In this document: one piece after another, positions 36,701-48,700 of the stretch
Position numbering within the stretch: position 1 is the stretch's first letter
Layout: each line of letters begins with the position of its first letter
Assembly: GCF_901709675.1 (NCBI RefSeq)
Contig: NC_051102.1
Coordinates: 1,890,912-1,954,911 of the forward strand
Source of the DNA: Syngnathus acus
Lineage: Eukaryota; Chordata; Actinopteri; Syngnathiformes; Syngnathidae
DNA length: 64,000 bases
Direction of reading: 5' to 3'
The notes under the pieces: model-generated
The model's database searches: none
What the model was told of the DNA's origin: nothing
The model's input: only the letters and a program-made list of their open reading frames with translations
Program-made: the position numbers and the translations under genes

Positions 36701-39700
36701 CTTGTACATTCTTTCTTTTCAGTGAATGACCTTAGAAAAAAGCTGGGCTGATTTTGTGGAGCTAATAGACAAACGGTAGAGCTGAAACAATGACTTTTGT
36801 GAATTTAGAACGTTTCACTCTATAATTCATTCCCCTTTCTTTTCCACACTCTGAACGAGACCTTAATGATGTGACCTGAAGTGAGAAGAGGACAATGGCC
36901 GTCTGCCGGCTTGCCTTATCTCTTCCTCTGCACAACTGCTCTGCCTCATTGCGTGCAATTCGGCCTTTTTGGATGAGAGACATCCTTAGCATTGCCTTCC
37001 AAATCAAAGCTTCACAAAAGAAAAGAAGAATAGAAGACAGCACAGTTATCTTGGCCAATCTCTGGTGGGTATTTTTCTCCTCTTTATCCACCTGTCAACC
37101 GATTGTGGGGATTTTCCACAGGCTTCCTTGCCTGTCTTTAATTGAATTAGCTTGGGATCTCTTCTTTGACCTTGACAACCTAAAGTTCCTTCGTCTTCTT
37201 CTTCGTACGCGAGGTAAAACATCAGACCCAAAGTGTTTCTGTTTATTTTCTTTATCTGCAGTCACATGCTATTTTGGCGCCCATTTTTCTCGATAGGGCG
37301 AAGGGGGGAGGGGGTTCGCTTTCAACGACATGCGCCGCGAATCGGAGCGACGTGTCGTGTCGTTCCACTGACAAGTGACGACCGGCGATGCATCCGGGCC
37401 GGCTGCCAGCGCGCCGGGGTAGGAAGAGCCGGGGGCAAAGTGGGGGAGGAAGATAGGAAGAGGGGGGGAGTCTTCAAGGAGACAGAGGTTTAGCAGTGAC
37501 TGACTGCCTCCGTCAACAAAGTCTCCTACGTGTCATGTGGAAAGATGTGACAGTCAAGCGACGATTTGTGGCCTAATGCATGTGACGGGCCGCGGTCATG
37601 TGAATCATCCGACAACGGCGCTATATCATACCGTCCGTGATATGATACGAAATATTCCTTGTTGCAAAAATGGAAGACAGCAAAGCTAATCAAAGCTTGT
37701 ACAAGTAAATTAATTCTGCTAAAACAACCATTGGTGCTGTCGAGTCTCACTGACGGTAGCGCTGTATCATACCGTCAATGATGTCATACATGTCATAAAA
37801 ACACATACCAACGTTCATATTAATAATAAATCCAACATTGATAGTGATCAATACCAGTGTAAAATATTGCTTAGGTGTCTCCTCTGTACCTTTTATAAGA
37901 AGAATATCATTTGGTGGCACAATACAAAGATGACAAAAACACAGCACAGTTAGTCTAAGGGAAAATGTGTGGAAAGTTGTGCTATTAATCAATATATTGA
38001 CCAATAACTCCAAAATAAATCTGATTTCTCTCATCATTTGAATAATCCAACAGTATTATGTCTATGATCATAAAAACACAAAGATGCCATATCAAAGGAC
38101 TAAGGGACGTTGGTCATAGACACTCTAAAATCAACAAATGAATCGTGAACATATTCAAACTTACTAAAACAGACTTGTTAAATAAATTGTAAAGGTATTT
38201 GGGCACACAATTATGTTTGCAAGCATAAAATAACTGCAGAAAATGATTGTCCCCATTCCCCCGCCCATTGATTCGAGTCCCACTCTCGCCTCAAGGTCAA
38301 CCAGGTAACCGAAACCTACCTTTCCCTCGCTAGGACGAAAGCAAAACACACAGCGGCCATAAATAAACACTAATTGGTAGCTAATTTTCTTAGCTCTTGC
38401 CTTGCTTGATTCACCGCCTTTGGGCTCAGTAATGAATTATTCATGGACGTGGCAATACAGCTTCATGTAGACCCCTACGAGGCAGCGCACATTCATTACG
38501 GTATCACGTTGCGCGATTCCAGGCACCGACGGCTGGTATTAGAATAATATGCATATTGGGTCCTCTTCCATTCTTTTTCCCGGAGCGTTTGGCAGGCCGC
38601 AATATCGCTTCCGCTGGCAGCCTCAGAGAGGGATGTGGTGGCCCTTGCGGCTGACAAAACCCCCTTGTTTGGAGGGAGGGTTGAGAAAGAGGGGAGAGGG
38701 GATTAAGTTGGTGGTGGTCACGCTGGCGGGGGGGTGCACGGGGGGTCGTGTGTTCCTAATTTCTGGAGATCCCTGAAGGCACCGCATGGATGTCTGTGGC
38801 TGGGTATTGCTGCAGAACAAGCAAGTGAATGGTGTGTGGCCCTAAATGTCACTTGCGAGTAATCTAACGCTGCTAAATGGCAGGTGGCACAGTGTGAGGT
38901 ATCCGTCGTCCCGCCGGAGACATCCCGACCCCGGAGACTACCAATGTCGTATGCTCAGGCGGCGTCGACGTAAGCGTGATGACAACATGGCTGCCGTGAA
39001 GTCCCATGAAAAGATATAATGGAAAAAAAAAACGCGAGTGGGGTGTACTCACTTCGCTGAGAGCGTTCATTCTATTCCTCTTTTTCCACAAGAACAGTGA
39101 AAGAAAAAATTTGAAGCTTCAAGTGCATTTCAAGCAAGATTCATGTCAATTTCGAGAACTTTCAGCACGTCGGTTCTTCGACAGGCAAGAATTTCATGTG
39201 CGCCATGCAAGTGATGAGTAGTCCTTCACAAGGCTCTAAACGCTCTTTTGTTCTGTCAATTGCACGCAGTTGACTCCACCGGTTCTGCCCATCACTTGAA
39301 ACAATCAGATGCCGTCAGTCTGATTGCGAGCGAGGTGCCGAGTGGAATTATTCTCAGTGCAAATTGGACTTCCCAAAGTGCGGCTGGCAATATTAGGCGG
39401 CGTTAGCGTCAATGCGGGGGCCGACGGAGCGGAAGCTGGCCTGACATCGGGCCCCGAAAAGACAGTGAGGTCGACTGATTAGCGGAGGAATTTGTCGCTT
39501 GGCTGCTGAGCGTGTGGTTGCTGATTTAAGGAGGTTGTGTGTTCAAGGCTGCTGCTCTTAAGTCTTTTGATTGCACGGAGAAAATTACATCTGAGATGGC
39601 ACAAAGCCAGTCCATTTTTTTGTCCTGTGTTCTTTTTCCTGATCTAGAAAATGTTTAAAATCCAAATCATGGATTAATCGAAATAAACAATCAACAGGTT

Positions 39701-42700
39701 AATTGGTGAATTGAACAAATAATTGACAGATTAAATATTAATAGCCGAACATAAAAAATCTGATCATGAAACGCTAATTTTCATCCTTAATTTGACACTT
39801 TTTTCGCACCCTGAAACGAAAACCTCATTTGAAATGCAAATCCTGATTTAAATGCATACTTATTTTCAACCTGAAGCCATACTTGAACACCAAGTCCTTT
39901 CTTGAGACAGTAAGTGGGGTGAAGCATTAATTAAGCGTGTTGCTCGCAGCAGCTGGGCACGCGGCCACGCAGGCTAACGTCCGCAATGTCAACGCATGTC
40001 TGTCTCCTGGCTCATTTTTAAGAGACATCCAGTCCAGCACGCACGAATGGCCGAGCTCCTCAGAGTATGAACGTTACAAGGCATGACGGACTCAACCGGA
40101 ATGATGAAACTTTATCCTTAATTTGAATCCCAATTTCCAACCCTTCCGTTAAATTCTACTTCAAACTCTAACTCATTCCAGATCAAATTCTAAAGAGTCT
40201 TGAATCCCAAATCCAATTGTGCCACTTGATGCATGTATTATCAAATCCAGCCCGAGAGTTGAGTCCCATTCACATTGAACTTCTGACAACGATTTGAACG
40301 ATTACAAAGCGATCACAGATCCTTTCTGAGATGGGAAAATTACCTATAATGTTGATGACGCCTAAAAAGCATTTGACACATCTTCAGGGAAATTGCCGAC
40401 GTGCCATAAATATGGTTAGCGCTTTACCCGAGAATAGGCAAACACCTCATTATTTCACTGGCACTCAACATGCACGAATGCATGCACCAAAAAAAAAAAG
40501 TCATAATTAATAAACCTAATCCTAATCCATCTTTTTCTAGACTCAGGTGCCTCGGGACTAGCCGGGCCACCTTTGGGGATTGCATCCAATTAAAAATGTG
40601 CCGCTCAACCTCGACCGACCGGGCCCGCCTCCCCGTTTCATCTCGCGGACGAGAAAATCACATATTTTCTTGTTGTCACCGCTGACTGAGTCTCTAATTA
40701 CGCACTCGCGCTTAATCTCGTATGGAAATGTCTTGTGTCTTCTTTCCTGTGCGCATGTAGAGCAGGGGAGGATCACACACACACACACACTCACACGCAC
40801 GCATGCACACGCACGCACACACACACACATACACACATACACTCACATATACACACACACACACACACGCGCACACACACGAGGCCACTTGAATCAACTT
40901 CACTAACAGGATCTTAAGGCCATAATTTTCGTTAAAGAGGCACAATGGACAGGAATTAAACACCTTGTAGTCTCAGGATGCGAAAATGTAATGTTGGTTG
41001 ACTAGCAGGCGGAATGTTACAATGTTTCCACTGCTAAGGTTCAAGGCTGCCTTGGCATTTCCCAAACATCAAAACGCATCGAGATTCTTCATGTCTTTCT
41101 TTCTGTGGCCTTTCCTGTAATTATTGGTCCATAAGATACTGGCATACTGACACATTGTTTGCACCTCAGCGTGTACGGGCCGCGGCGGTTAGTGACTACA
41201 TGTCGACTTATTATCCAGGATGTGACAGGAGGCGACGGCGGCGGAGGCCCAGTTGAAACCGAGGGCCCGGCTAATTGGTGCCACCACCACGGCGGTGGAG
41301 ATTGAGCTCGGCACGAACCAGACTGACAGTCTGGACTTTGCGCCAGTAAATTAAAGCCCGTCAAGTTCATTTGTAGAAGACAGGAAGGCAGTGAGGAGGA
41401 TCATAATCCCACAAAGGCATAATTTCCACCCTGGTCATGCAAAAGAATGATTTGCAACAAAAGCTTTTTTTTTGCCTTCTCATAATGCTGTAACTTGTGA
41501 ACTAACTTTCCAATTGTTAGCCAGAGTATTCCCCAGTATTCCTACACCTTCATTTCAAGATGCCCAAGTTTGATAGCATCGACATTTATAAACATGAAAA
41601 AAAAAAAGGTTTTGGGGGTACAAATTCAGTCAGAGTCCCCGGCATCTTTGCCTGAATAAACTGGGCTGCCTACCTCCAGCTAGAATCCTATTATGACTAA
41701 TTCCACATTAAGATCGACTAGGAATGGCAATAGGGAAATCCGTGGTTAGCCCGGGGAATCGCTCAAAGACTTAGAGGAGGAAAGGAAAAGATATATTTAC
41801 ATTTGAGTCAAGCCGAGGCTCCGGCTGCGGGTTAAATAGAGGGAAAAAAAATATTCATAAGGGACTTCAAAATACTTTAGCTTTCAGAGAGCACACCAAG
41901 CAAAATATGATGGTGCTCTCAAAAGGCCGCTTTAACGGGCTTTCTTTCAGTTATGATATGTGACGCTGGAGTGTAGCCAAAGTAAACTAATCCTGGAGGC
42001 TATGTGTATTAACGTAATACATATCAAGTAGGAAAAAAATTAGTGAGTCAAAACATAAACCATAATCAAAGCATGAAATAAAGAAAAATAAAATGTGTAC
42101 TGTAGTGAGGTAGTAAAAACACAATTATCAAATGGAAAGTAAATATATAAAAGAGAAGTAAACATACTACCGTATTTTTCGGACTATAAGTCGCGGTTTT
42201 TTTTTCATAGTTTGGGTGGGGTGGCGATTTATACTGAGAAGTGACTTATGTGATTTTTTTCATAAATTTTAAAAAATTTAAAAAAAAAGTGAAACCGCGA
42301 TAAACGAACCGCGATGTAGCAAGGGATTACTGTAATTAGAATTTCAAGTGACGTCAGCAGCGCGGCGGTTGTTTACATAAAGGACCAAGATTCGATCACG
42401 GGATGACGAAGATGACGAAGGGCCCCACGTACTACCGGCATCATTAGCGGCTTTGTTTGTAAGTGACAATGAGGACGAAGAGTTTGAAGGATTTAAGGAT
42501 TTGGACTGACACAGAAGGTTTGAAAAACTATTATGGCTTTTACGCACGCCCGGTCCTACTCTACGGAGCTCTCTTTCACCTCCGTGGATGGAAGTCGGGG
42601 GCCGGCGCTCGGCCGGGTGGCTGCCCGGGGACGGTGGATGGGGCTCGGACATGGCTTTTACGCACGCCCGGTCCTACTCGACGGAGCTCTCTTTCACCTC

Positions 42701-45700
42701 CGTAGATGGAAGTCGGGGGCCGGTGCTCGGCCGGGTGGCTGTCCGGGGACGGTGGATGGGGCTTGGACATGGCTTTTACACACGCCCAGTCCTATTCTAT
42801 GGAGCTCTCTTCCACCTCCGTGGCTGGAAGTGCCACCTCCGGGGATGGAAGTCCACGCCGCCACACGCCTGGAAGTCGACGCCGGTGCTTGGGTCCTTGT
42901 ACTTTGTTGACGCTACAATATAGTTATATACTAGATCTGTGGAATAACGACGAGGCTGACGTCAGGGCGCACGCGCGGCGTTGTTGACAAAGGACGAGGA
43001 ATTTGATCGATGGATTTCATGATTTGGAGTGACACAGATGGTTTGATAATATTATTGCTTATATAATAGTTATTTGATATATAATTTATATATCGTTATA
43101 TGGGCCTGTGGAATATTTTGAAGTGCAAGCGCCGTCAGCGGCGCGCACCCATTGTTGACATAGGACGATCGATGGATTTAATGAATTGGAGTGACACAGA
43201 TGGTTTTATAAACGGGTTATTTATGTAATAGTTATTTGAATAACTCCGGAGCGACTTATATATTTTTTTTTTTCATGCTATTGTGCATTTTATGGCTAAT
43301 GCGACCTATATTCCGGAGCGACTTTTAGTAAAAAAAATACGGTAAATAAAAACAACTACCGTAATTTTCGGACTATAAGTCGCACCGGAGTATAAGTCGC
43401 ACCAGCCATAAAATGCCCAAAAAAGTGAAAAAAAACATATATAAGTCGCTCCGGAGTATAAGTCGCATTTTGGGGGGCAATTTATTCGACAAAATCCAAC
43501 ACCAAGAACAGTCATGAACGAGCAACAACAGGCTAAACGATAGCTATGCTAACGTGACATAAACACAAACTAAGAGCTGAGAACGGCCCTGATGTAAAAT
43601 TCAGAGTTATTCAAAAAACTATTACATAAATAACACGTTAATAAAACCATCTGCGTCACTCCAATTCATTAAATCCATCAATCGTCCTTTGTCAACAATG
43701 CGTGCGCGCCGCTGACGGCTCTTGCACTTAAAGATATCCCACAGGCCCATATAACGATATATAAATTATATATCAAATAACTATTATATAAGCAATAATG
43801 TTATCAAACCATCTGTGCACTCTAAATCATTAAATCCATCGATCAAATTCCTCGTCCTTTGTCAACATCGCCGCGCGTGCGCCCTGACGTCAGCCTCGTC
43901 GTTATTCCACAGATCTACTATATAACTATATTGTAGCGTTAACAAAGTTCAAGGATAGACGTGGGTTTGGTAAACGGCTCTTTATTTAACAAAACAAACT
44001 TACAGGCGTGTGGCGGCGTGGACTTCCAGCCACGGAAGAGGAAGAGAGCTCCATACGATAGGACCGGGCGTGCGTAAAAGCCATGACCGAGCCCCATCCA
44101 CCGTCCTCGGACAGCCACCCGGCTGTCGCCCCAAACTATGAAAAAAACCGCGACTTATAGTCCGAAAATTACGGTAAATAGAAAAACTTGGGTAAAAGTT
44201 TCAATTGAATATGTGAGAAAATTAAATTCAAAAATTTAAAAACAGATGAAGTGACAACAAGGGCATTTAATATGAATGTAGCAAATTTCTAAAAAGTGGT
44301 AAAAAAAAAACTTGGATAAAAGTTCAAATTAAATATGTGAGAAAATTAAATCCAATAATTAAAAACAGATGAAGTGAAAACATGGACATTTAATATGAAT
44401 GTAGCAAATTTCTAAAAAGTGGTAAAAAAAAAAGTTTTTAGATAAAACAAGTGTTTTTAGTAAGCTTAACAAATATTACACTAAAATGTAAAATATCAAA
44501 TAGTGAAACAATAAAAATGTTAAACACAATCAGAAAAAAAAGAAAGGAATTAAGATTGCAACACACGTTGAGTAAAAAAATAAAACAAGCGCAGACTGAA
44601 GACAACGCAAATTAACCGTTAAATGGCAACGTACGATGTCACCTTTTTGCACCCTCTTTTGTTTTGTTTACGCAGATGCACGTTCAAATGTGTTTCAACT
44701 TTTTTTTTTTTTACCCTCCCCCGCTCACGCCGCACGTCACATGACTCCAGCGGCCCTGTAATTTTGCTGCGTGATTACAGGGTGGGAGCGCAGCATCGGG
44801 CCAAGCCTCATCCTTCCCTCGTTATTGTTTGGCCATGCAGCTGTTGGTCGTCGACGAAGTGAGTGAGACTTGGCGTGCCTGGCAGCGCCTTGCGTGCTCA
44901 GCCAGGCTGACAAAAATTAACTTGACACTGACCACCCGCATTATGAAATACAGATTCAGGGATTAAAATAACTATTCTCAAATGAATGGGACAGCAGGCT
45001 AACTTGTAATAGAGAACGCTGTCATTTATTGAAAGTTTCCTGTCCACTTTAGTAGAGCAGCTACAGCCCAAGAATAGAGCCTTGAGGCACTCCTTCCTGA
45101 AATACAACACTTAGCAACATAAAAATTAGATGTACACTATTATGCGAAATTATTGGGTCGCATACACCGTACTAGCTGCATGACATGCCTGAAGCAATAA
45201 CAAGGAGTCGGTCCCGCTTTGGCAGATAAAACAGCTTCAACTCTTGTGACATGCTTCAAGATTTGGGGCTCCATCTGTTTTGCCCTTCAGGCTCAACAGC
45301 AGCTGCTTTGTGCCAGAGGAGGTTTGGAACCGTGCGGCAATTGAGCCATTCAAGGCTCGGAGTCTTAAACAGAACACTCGGTGACACACAACACAAGTTG
45401 GTGTACTTGGCAGAAGCAGAAAAAGAAATCTCTATTTTGTTGATCTTCTATTGAAGGTTTTGTTATCGTTTGACGATGAATAGAAAATAGTCAGATGACA
45501 TGTCGACACAAAGGCGATGTTAGGAAAGTGTGGTCGTTGAATTGAAAATCAGCATAATTGTAAAGTTATTCACTCGCATTTTCCAAGGTTGTCTGCGCCT
45601 TTTAGTAAAGCAAAGAAACTACAGCAACAAAGCAGACAAATATCAACAAGTGACCATCATAAAATGGGTTCTCATTTATCAATTTGACATGACAAGACAA

Positions 45701-48700
45701 AGAAAAATTTGGATGTCAGGCGACAAAAGTAGCAATATTAATATTTCCGTATACATACTGCACCATGATGCTGAAAGGATCAAGCAAAAAGCAGAATCAG
45801 CATTTATTTCCTGGTCCAGCTCAGAACTTGCCAGAGAAGGAAACTGCCGCGTCCTAAGTGCCCATTTCGGCTTCGTATTGTGTCTGACATTTGTTTGTGC
45901 GTTTTTTTCTTTTTTGCTTCTACTGGCCTATTATTTACTATGTCCTTCTTAAAGGGAGGCAGAACAGTGGCGGAACACAACAACTACTAAAAGCAGAGAG
46001 GTTGAGTGGCTCTTTACAGAAAAACTGTCCACAGAAATAGGAAGCAGATTCCCAGCCACGGGAGAAAAATCAGAATTATCGGTCAATTATGCTTCATGTG
46101 TACACTCTCATAGAAATATAGGCTTTTTTTTCATTATTCCTCTCCTTTACTGAGAGGCCCCACCGAGGGTCTATTCATCCTGGGGGATGGCTTCATTATT
46201 GAACAATTAAATGGTCAATAGGTGGAGCGCCGGGCGGCCTTTTTAGCGCAAGGGCAAACGGCCCGGTGCAAATGGCTGACGAGCCGGCGAGACCCTAATG
46301 CATTAATGAGCGAGCGTGACGTTCGCTAATGTGACGGCAACAGATTCACGCTGACAGTAATGGAAAATTTTGCCCCTGGTTACACTCATAAGCGCGCACA
46401 CACACACAAAACTAGCCCAGCACCCCCTCTTCCAGCGGATGAAGGGGGCGGAGTTCACCTTGCCTGCTGCCGGAGCCTTGACACATGCTTAATAAATAAC
46501 AGGAGACAAGGTGGAACAAGCAGTCGCGGCGCACCCCTGCCCGCCCTACATACATCCCCCTAGTGCCACTACTTGCACTGCGACTAGTTAACAGCAACAC
46601 TGGCAGATTTTTGGCAAGTCTCCTTCCAGCAAGTCTCCTTCTTCCTTTTAAGCCTTTTCAACATCCTGGAAAAGTCAGTTTCCTCCTTCTCCTGGTCATC
46701 ATCATTAATAACAATGGAGAGCATTAATTAGTGTACTTTTACTCAACACCATGTCACCTACGCTGCACACGGGCGCGCTTGGCTGCATCCCAACTTGTTT
46801 TTCGGACCACTTTTTTTTTTTTTTTTTCCTTACAAGTGTTGACGCAATCGCATAATTGTTCAAGCGTGCCTAGCAGACACACAAACAGTCCCCGCGCCGC
46901 TCGCTTCATTAGATGGCCCCTGCGTCGGCCCGCGTGCAATTCATTAGTTTCCACCACCCCCTCCCTCCCTTCCGCACTCCGTAATTAGAGCGCCTCTGTT
47001 TGTCCGGCATCCTTCACTCAGTCGCATCATCTCAAGGCCAATTATCATTCCGCGGCAACAGCTCCCTCATAACGCCGCCACCGCCAACGCCGCCTTGAGA
47101 GTCGACTTCAAAACTATTATGGCCTCTCAAGAATGTAAATAAAATGGCTGGCAAATCAGCGGCTAATGATCGAATGTGGAGTGGCACCCTCGGGACGCGT
47201 GAGATAAGGACTGATGAGTTTGCGCCACGCTTGCTTGGAAGAGCTCAGGATAGAGCCGCTCTTTTTTTACACCACCACGGCTATTTTTGGATGTTTTTTT
47301 TTTATGGCACCCAACTTCACAATCTTAGTGGCTTGTCTTTTCTTTTTAGTGCAATACAGTACAATCTTTAATGTGATAGTAAAATATGGAATTCAACCCC
47401 AAAGACGAAACCTAAAAGGGCTGCTGTGTTGGTTGTCACAGGAAATAAACATGATGTGTACGGTGTGGGACTATTTTCAAACGGGCTTGGGTGGGCCTCA
47501 GTTCTCTTAATTGCAACGTTCTTCACTCCTCAGTGATTCAACCACGAATGTTCTTACGGCAACAAAATAAAGTGGCCATGTTTTACTGCTTGGTAGCATA
47601 AAAAATTATTTTTTCTGCCTAAACGGGCTGCTGTCATGATTGAAACAGAAAAACGTGAAGTGAGCAAAGTTTGGTGTGGGATTATTTTCCACAATGTTGT
47701 ATTATTTTATTACTTCGTAGAAAAAAAAAACAGTATTTTTAAGTACAGGTGCAACCAGTTTGCATGCCAAAAGAGGGCGGATGGAAACAGGAAGTAGACA
47801 AAAAGAAGCAAATTTCAAGGAAGGGATATTTTTTAAGTAATGGATTGGACTACTTGGTAGCAAAAAGCATTGTTTCCAAATCATCCCACATCAAACTATT
47901 TCCAATTTAGTTCCACGCTTGTTTTCCCCTCTTCAGGTGGAAAACTATTTGCGGCAATAATAATTGCGTGTTGTGCTTTTTGCTGCTGCTGTGTCACAAA
48001 GTACTTTTTCTCAGAAACAGCCTCACAGAAAAAAAAAATTAATTCCTGTTTTGATTGGTAATGCAGGCCGTTGAGGCGCCAAAGTGCTTGGTCCTTGTAT
48101 GGTTTCCATATAAACCAGTATTAAATTTTCCTTTCTTCTTGCTTGGATCACTACAGCAGCCCGATTAGGCGACAAACTGAGTGTGCCCGTACTAATTTCT
48201 TGTCACTTTTCTTTTTTGAAGGAATAGCACACCAAAACACCTCGAGTTTTAATCCTCTGTTTGGATTTGCTCACATTGCTCGTAACTCACAGCAGGTTTC
48301 TCAACCTGCATTCCAAAAAATTCCAAACTAATTTGCCTCAAATCCGGTTTTTGTATCCCGACCTTCAAGCCAGAACACACTTAGGAATGGTGAATGCGAT
48401 AACCACCGCCACACGATTACAATCCTGTTTGTCATTCAAGATTGAGGCATCAGACATGAAATAATATGCAAATTCAACTTATTTACATCCTGAGTGTTTC
48501 TGTTGGGCTTCTCCACGTGGTTTAAAAAAATAAATAAACATTAGGCTCCCCTGCCAGTCGTCACATCAAAAGACACGTTTAAATAGCAGCACTTAGCATT
48601 TGAGAAATTTTTCAAATTTCTCCTCAGGAAAGGAAATCAAACAGTTACAATCAGTCTTTTTTTTTGAGGGTGGTGAGGCGGGGGGAAGGCACACCACGAA

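Noticed and set aside
40558-40963. Long ORFs of HTHT and CVCV type on both strands
   Set aside because: They are translations of the CA microsatellite.
42533-42987. GC-rich ORFs with repeating peptide motifs near 42.6 kb
   Set aside because: The motif comes from a 119-bp tandem repeat inside a DNA transposon. Since 119 is not a multiple of three, the frames rotate, which is not expected of a real coding repeat.
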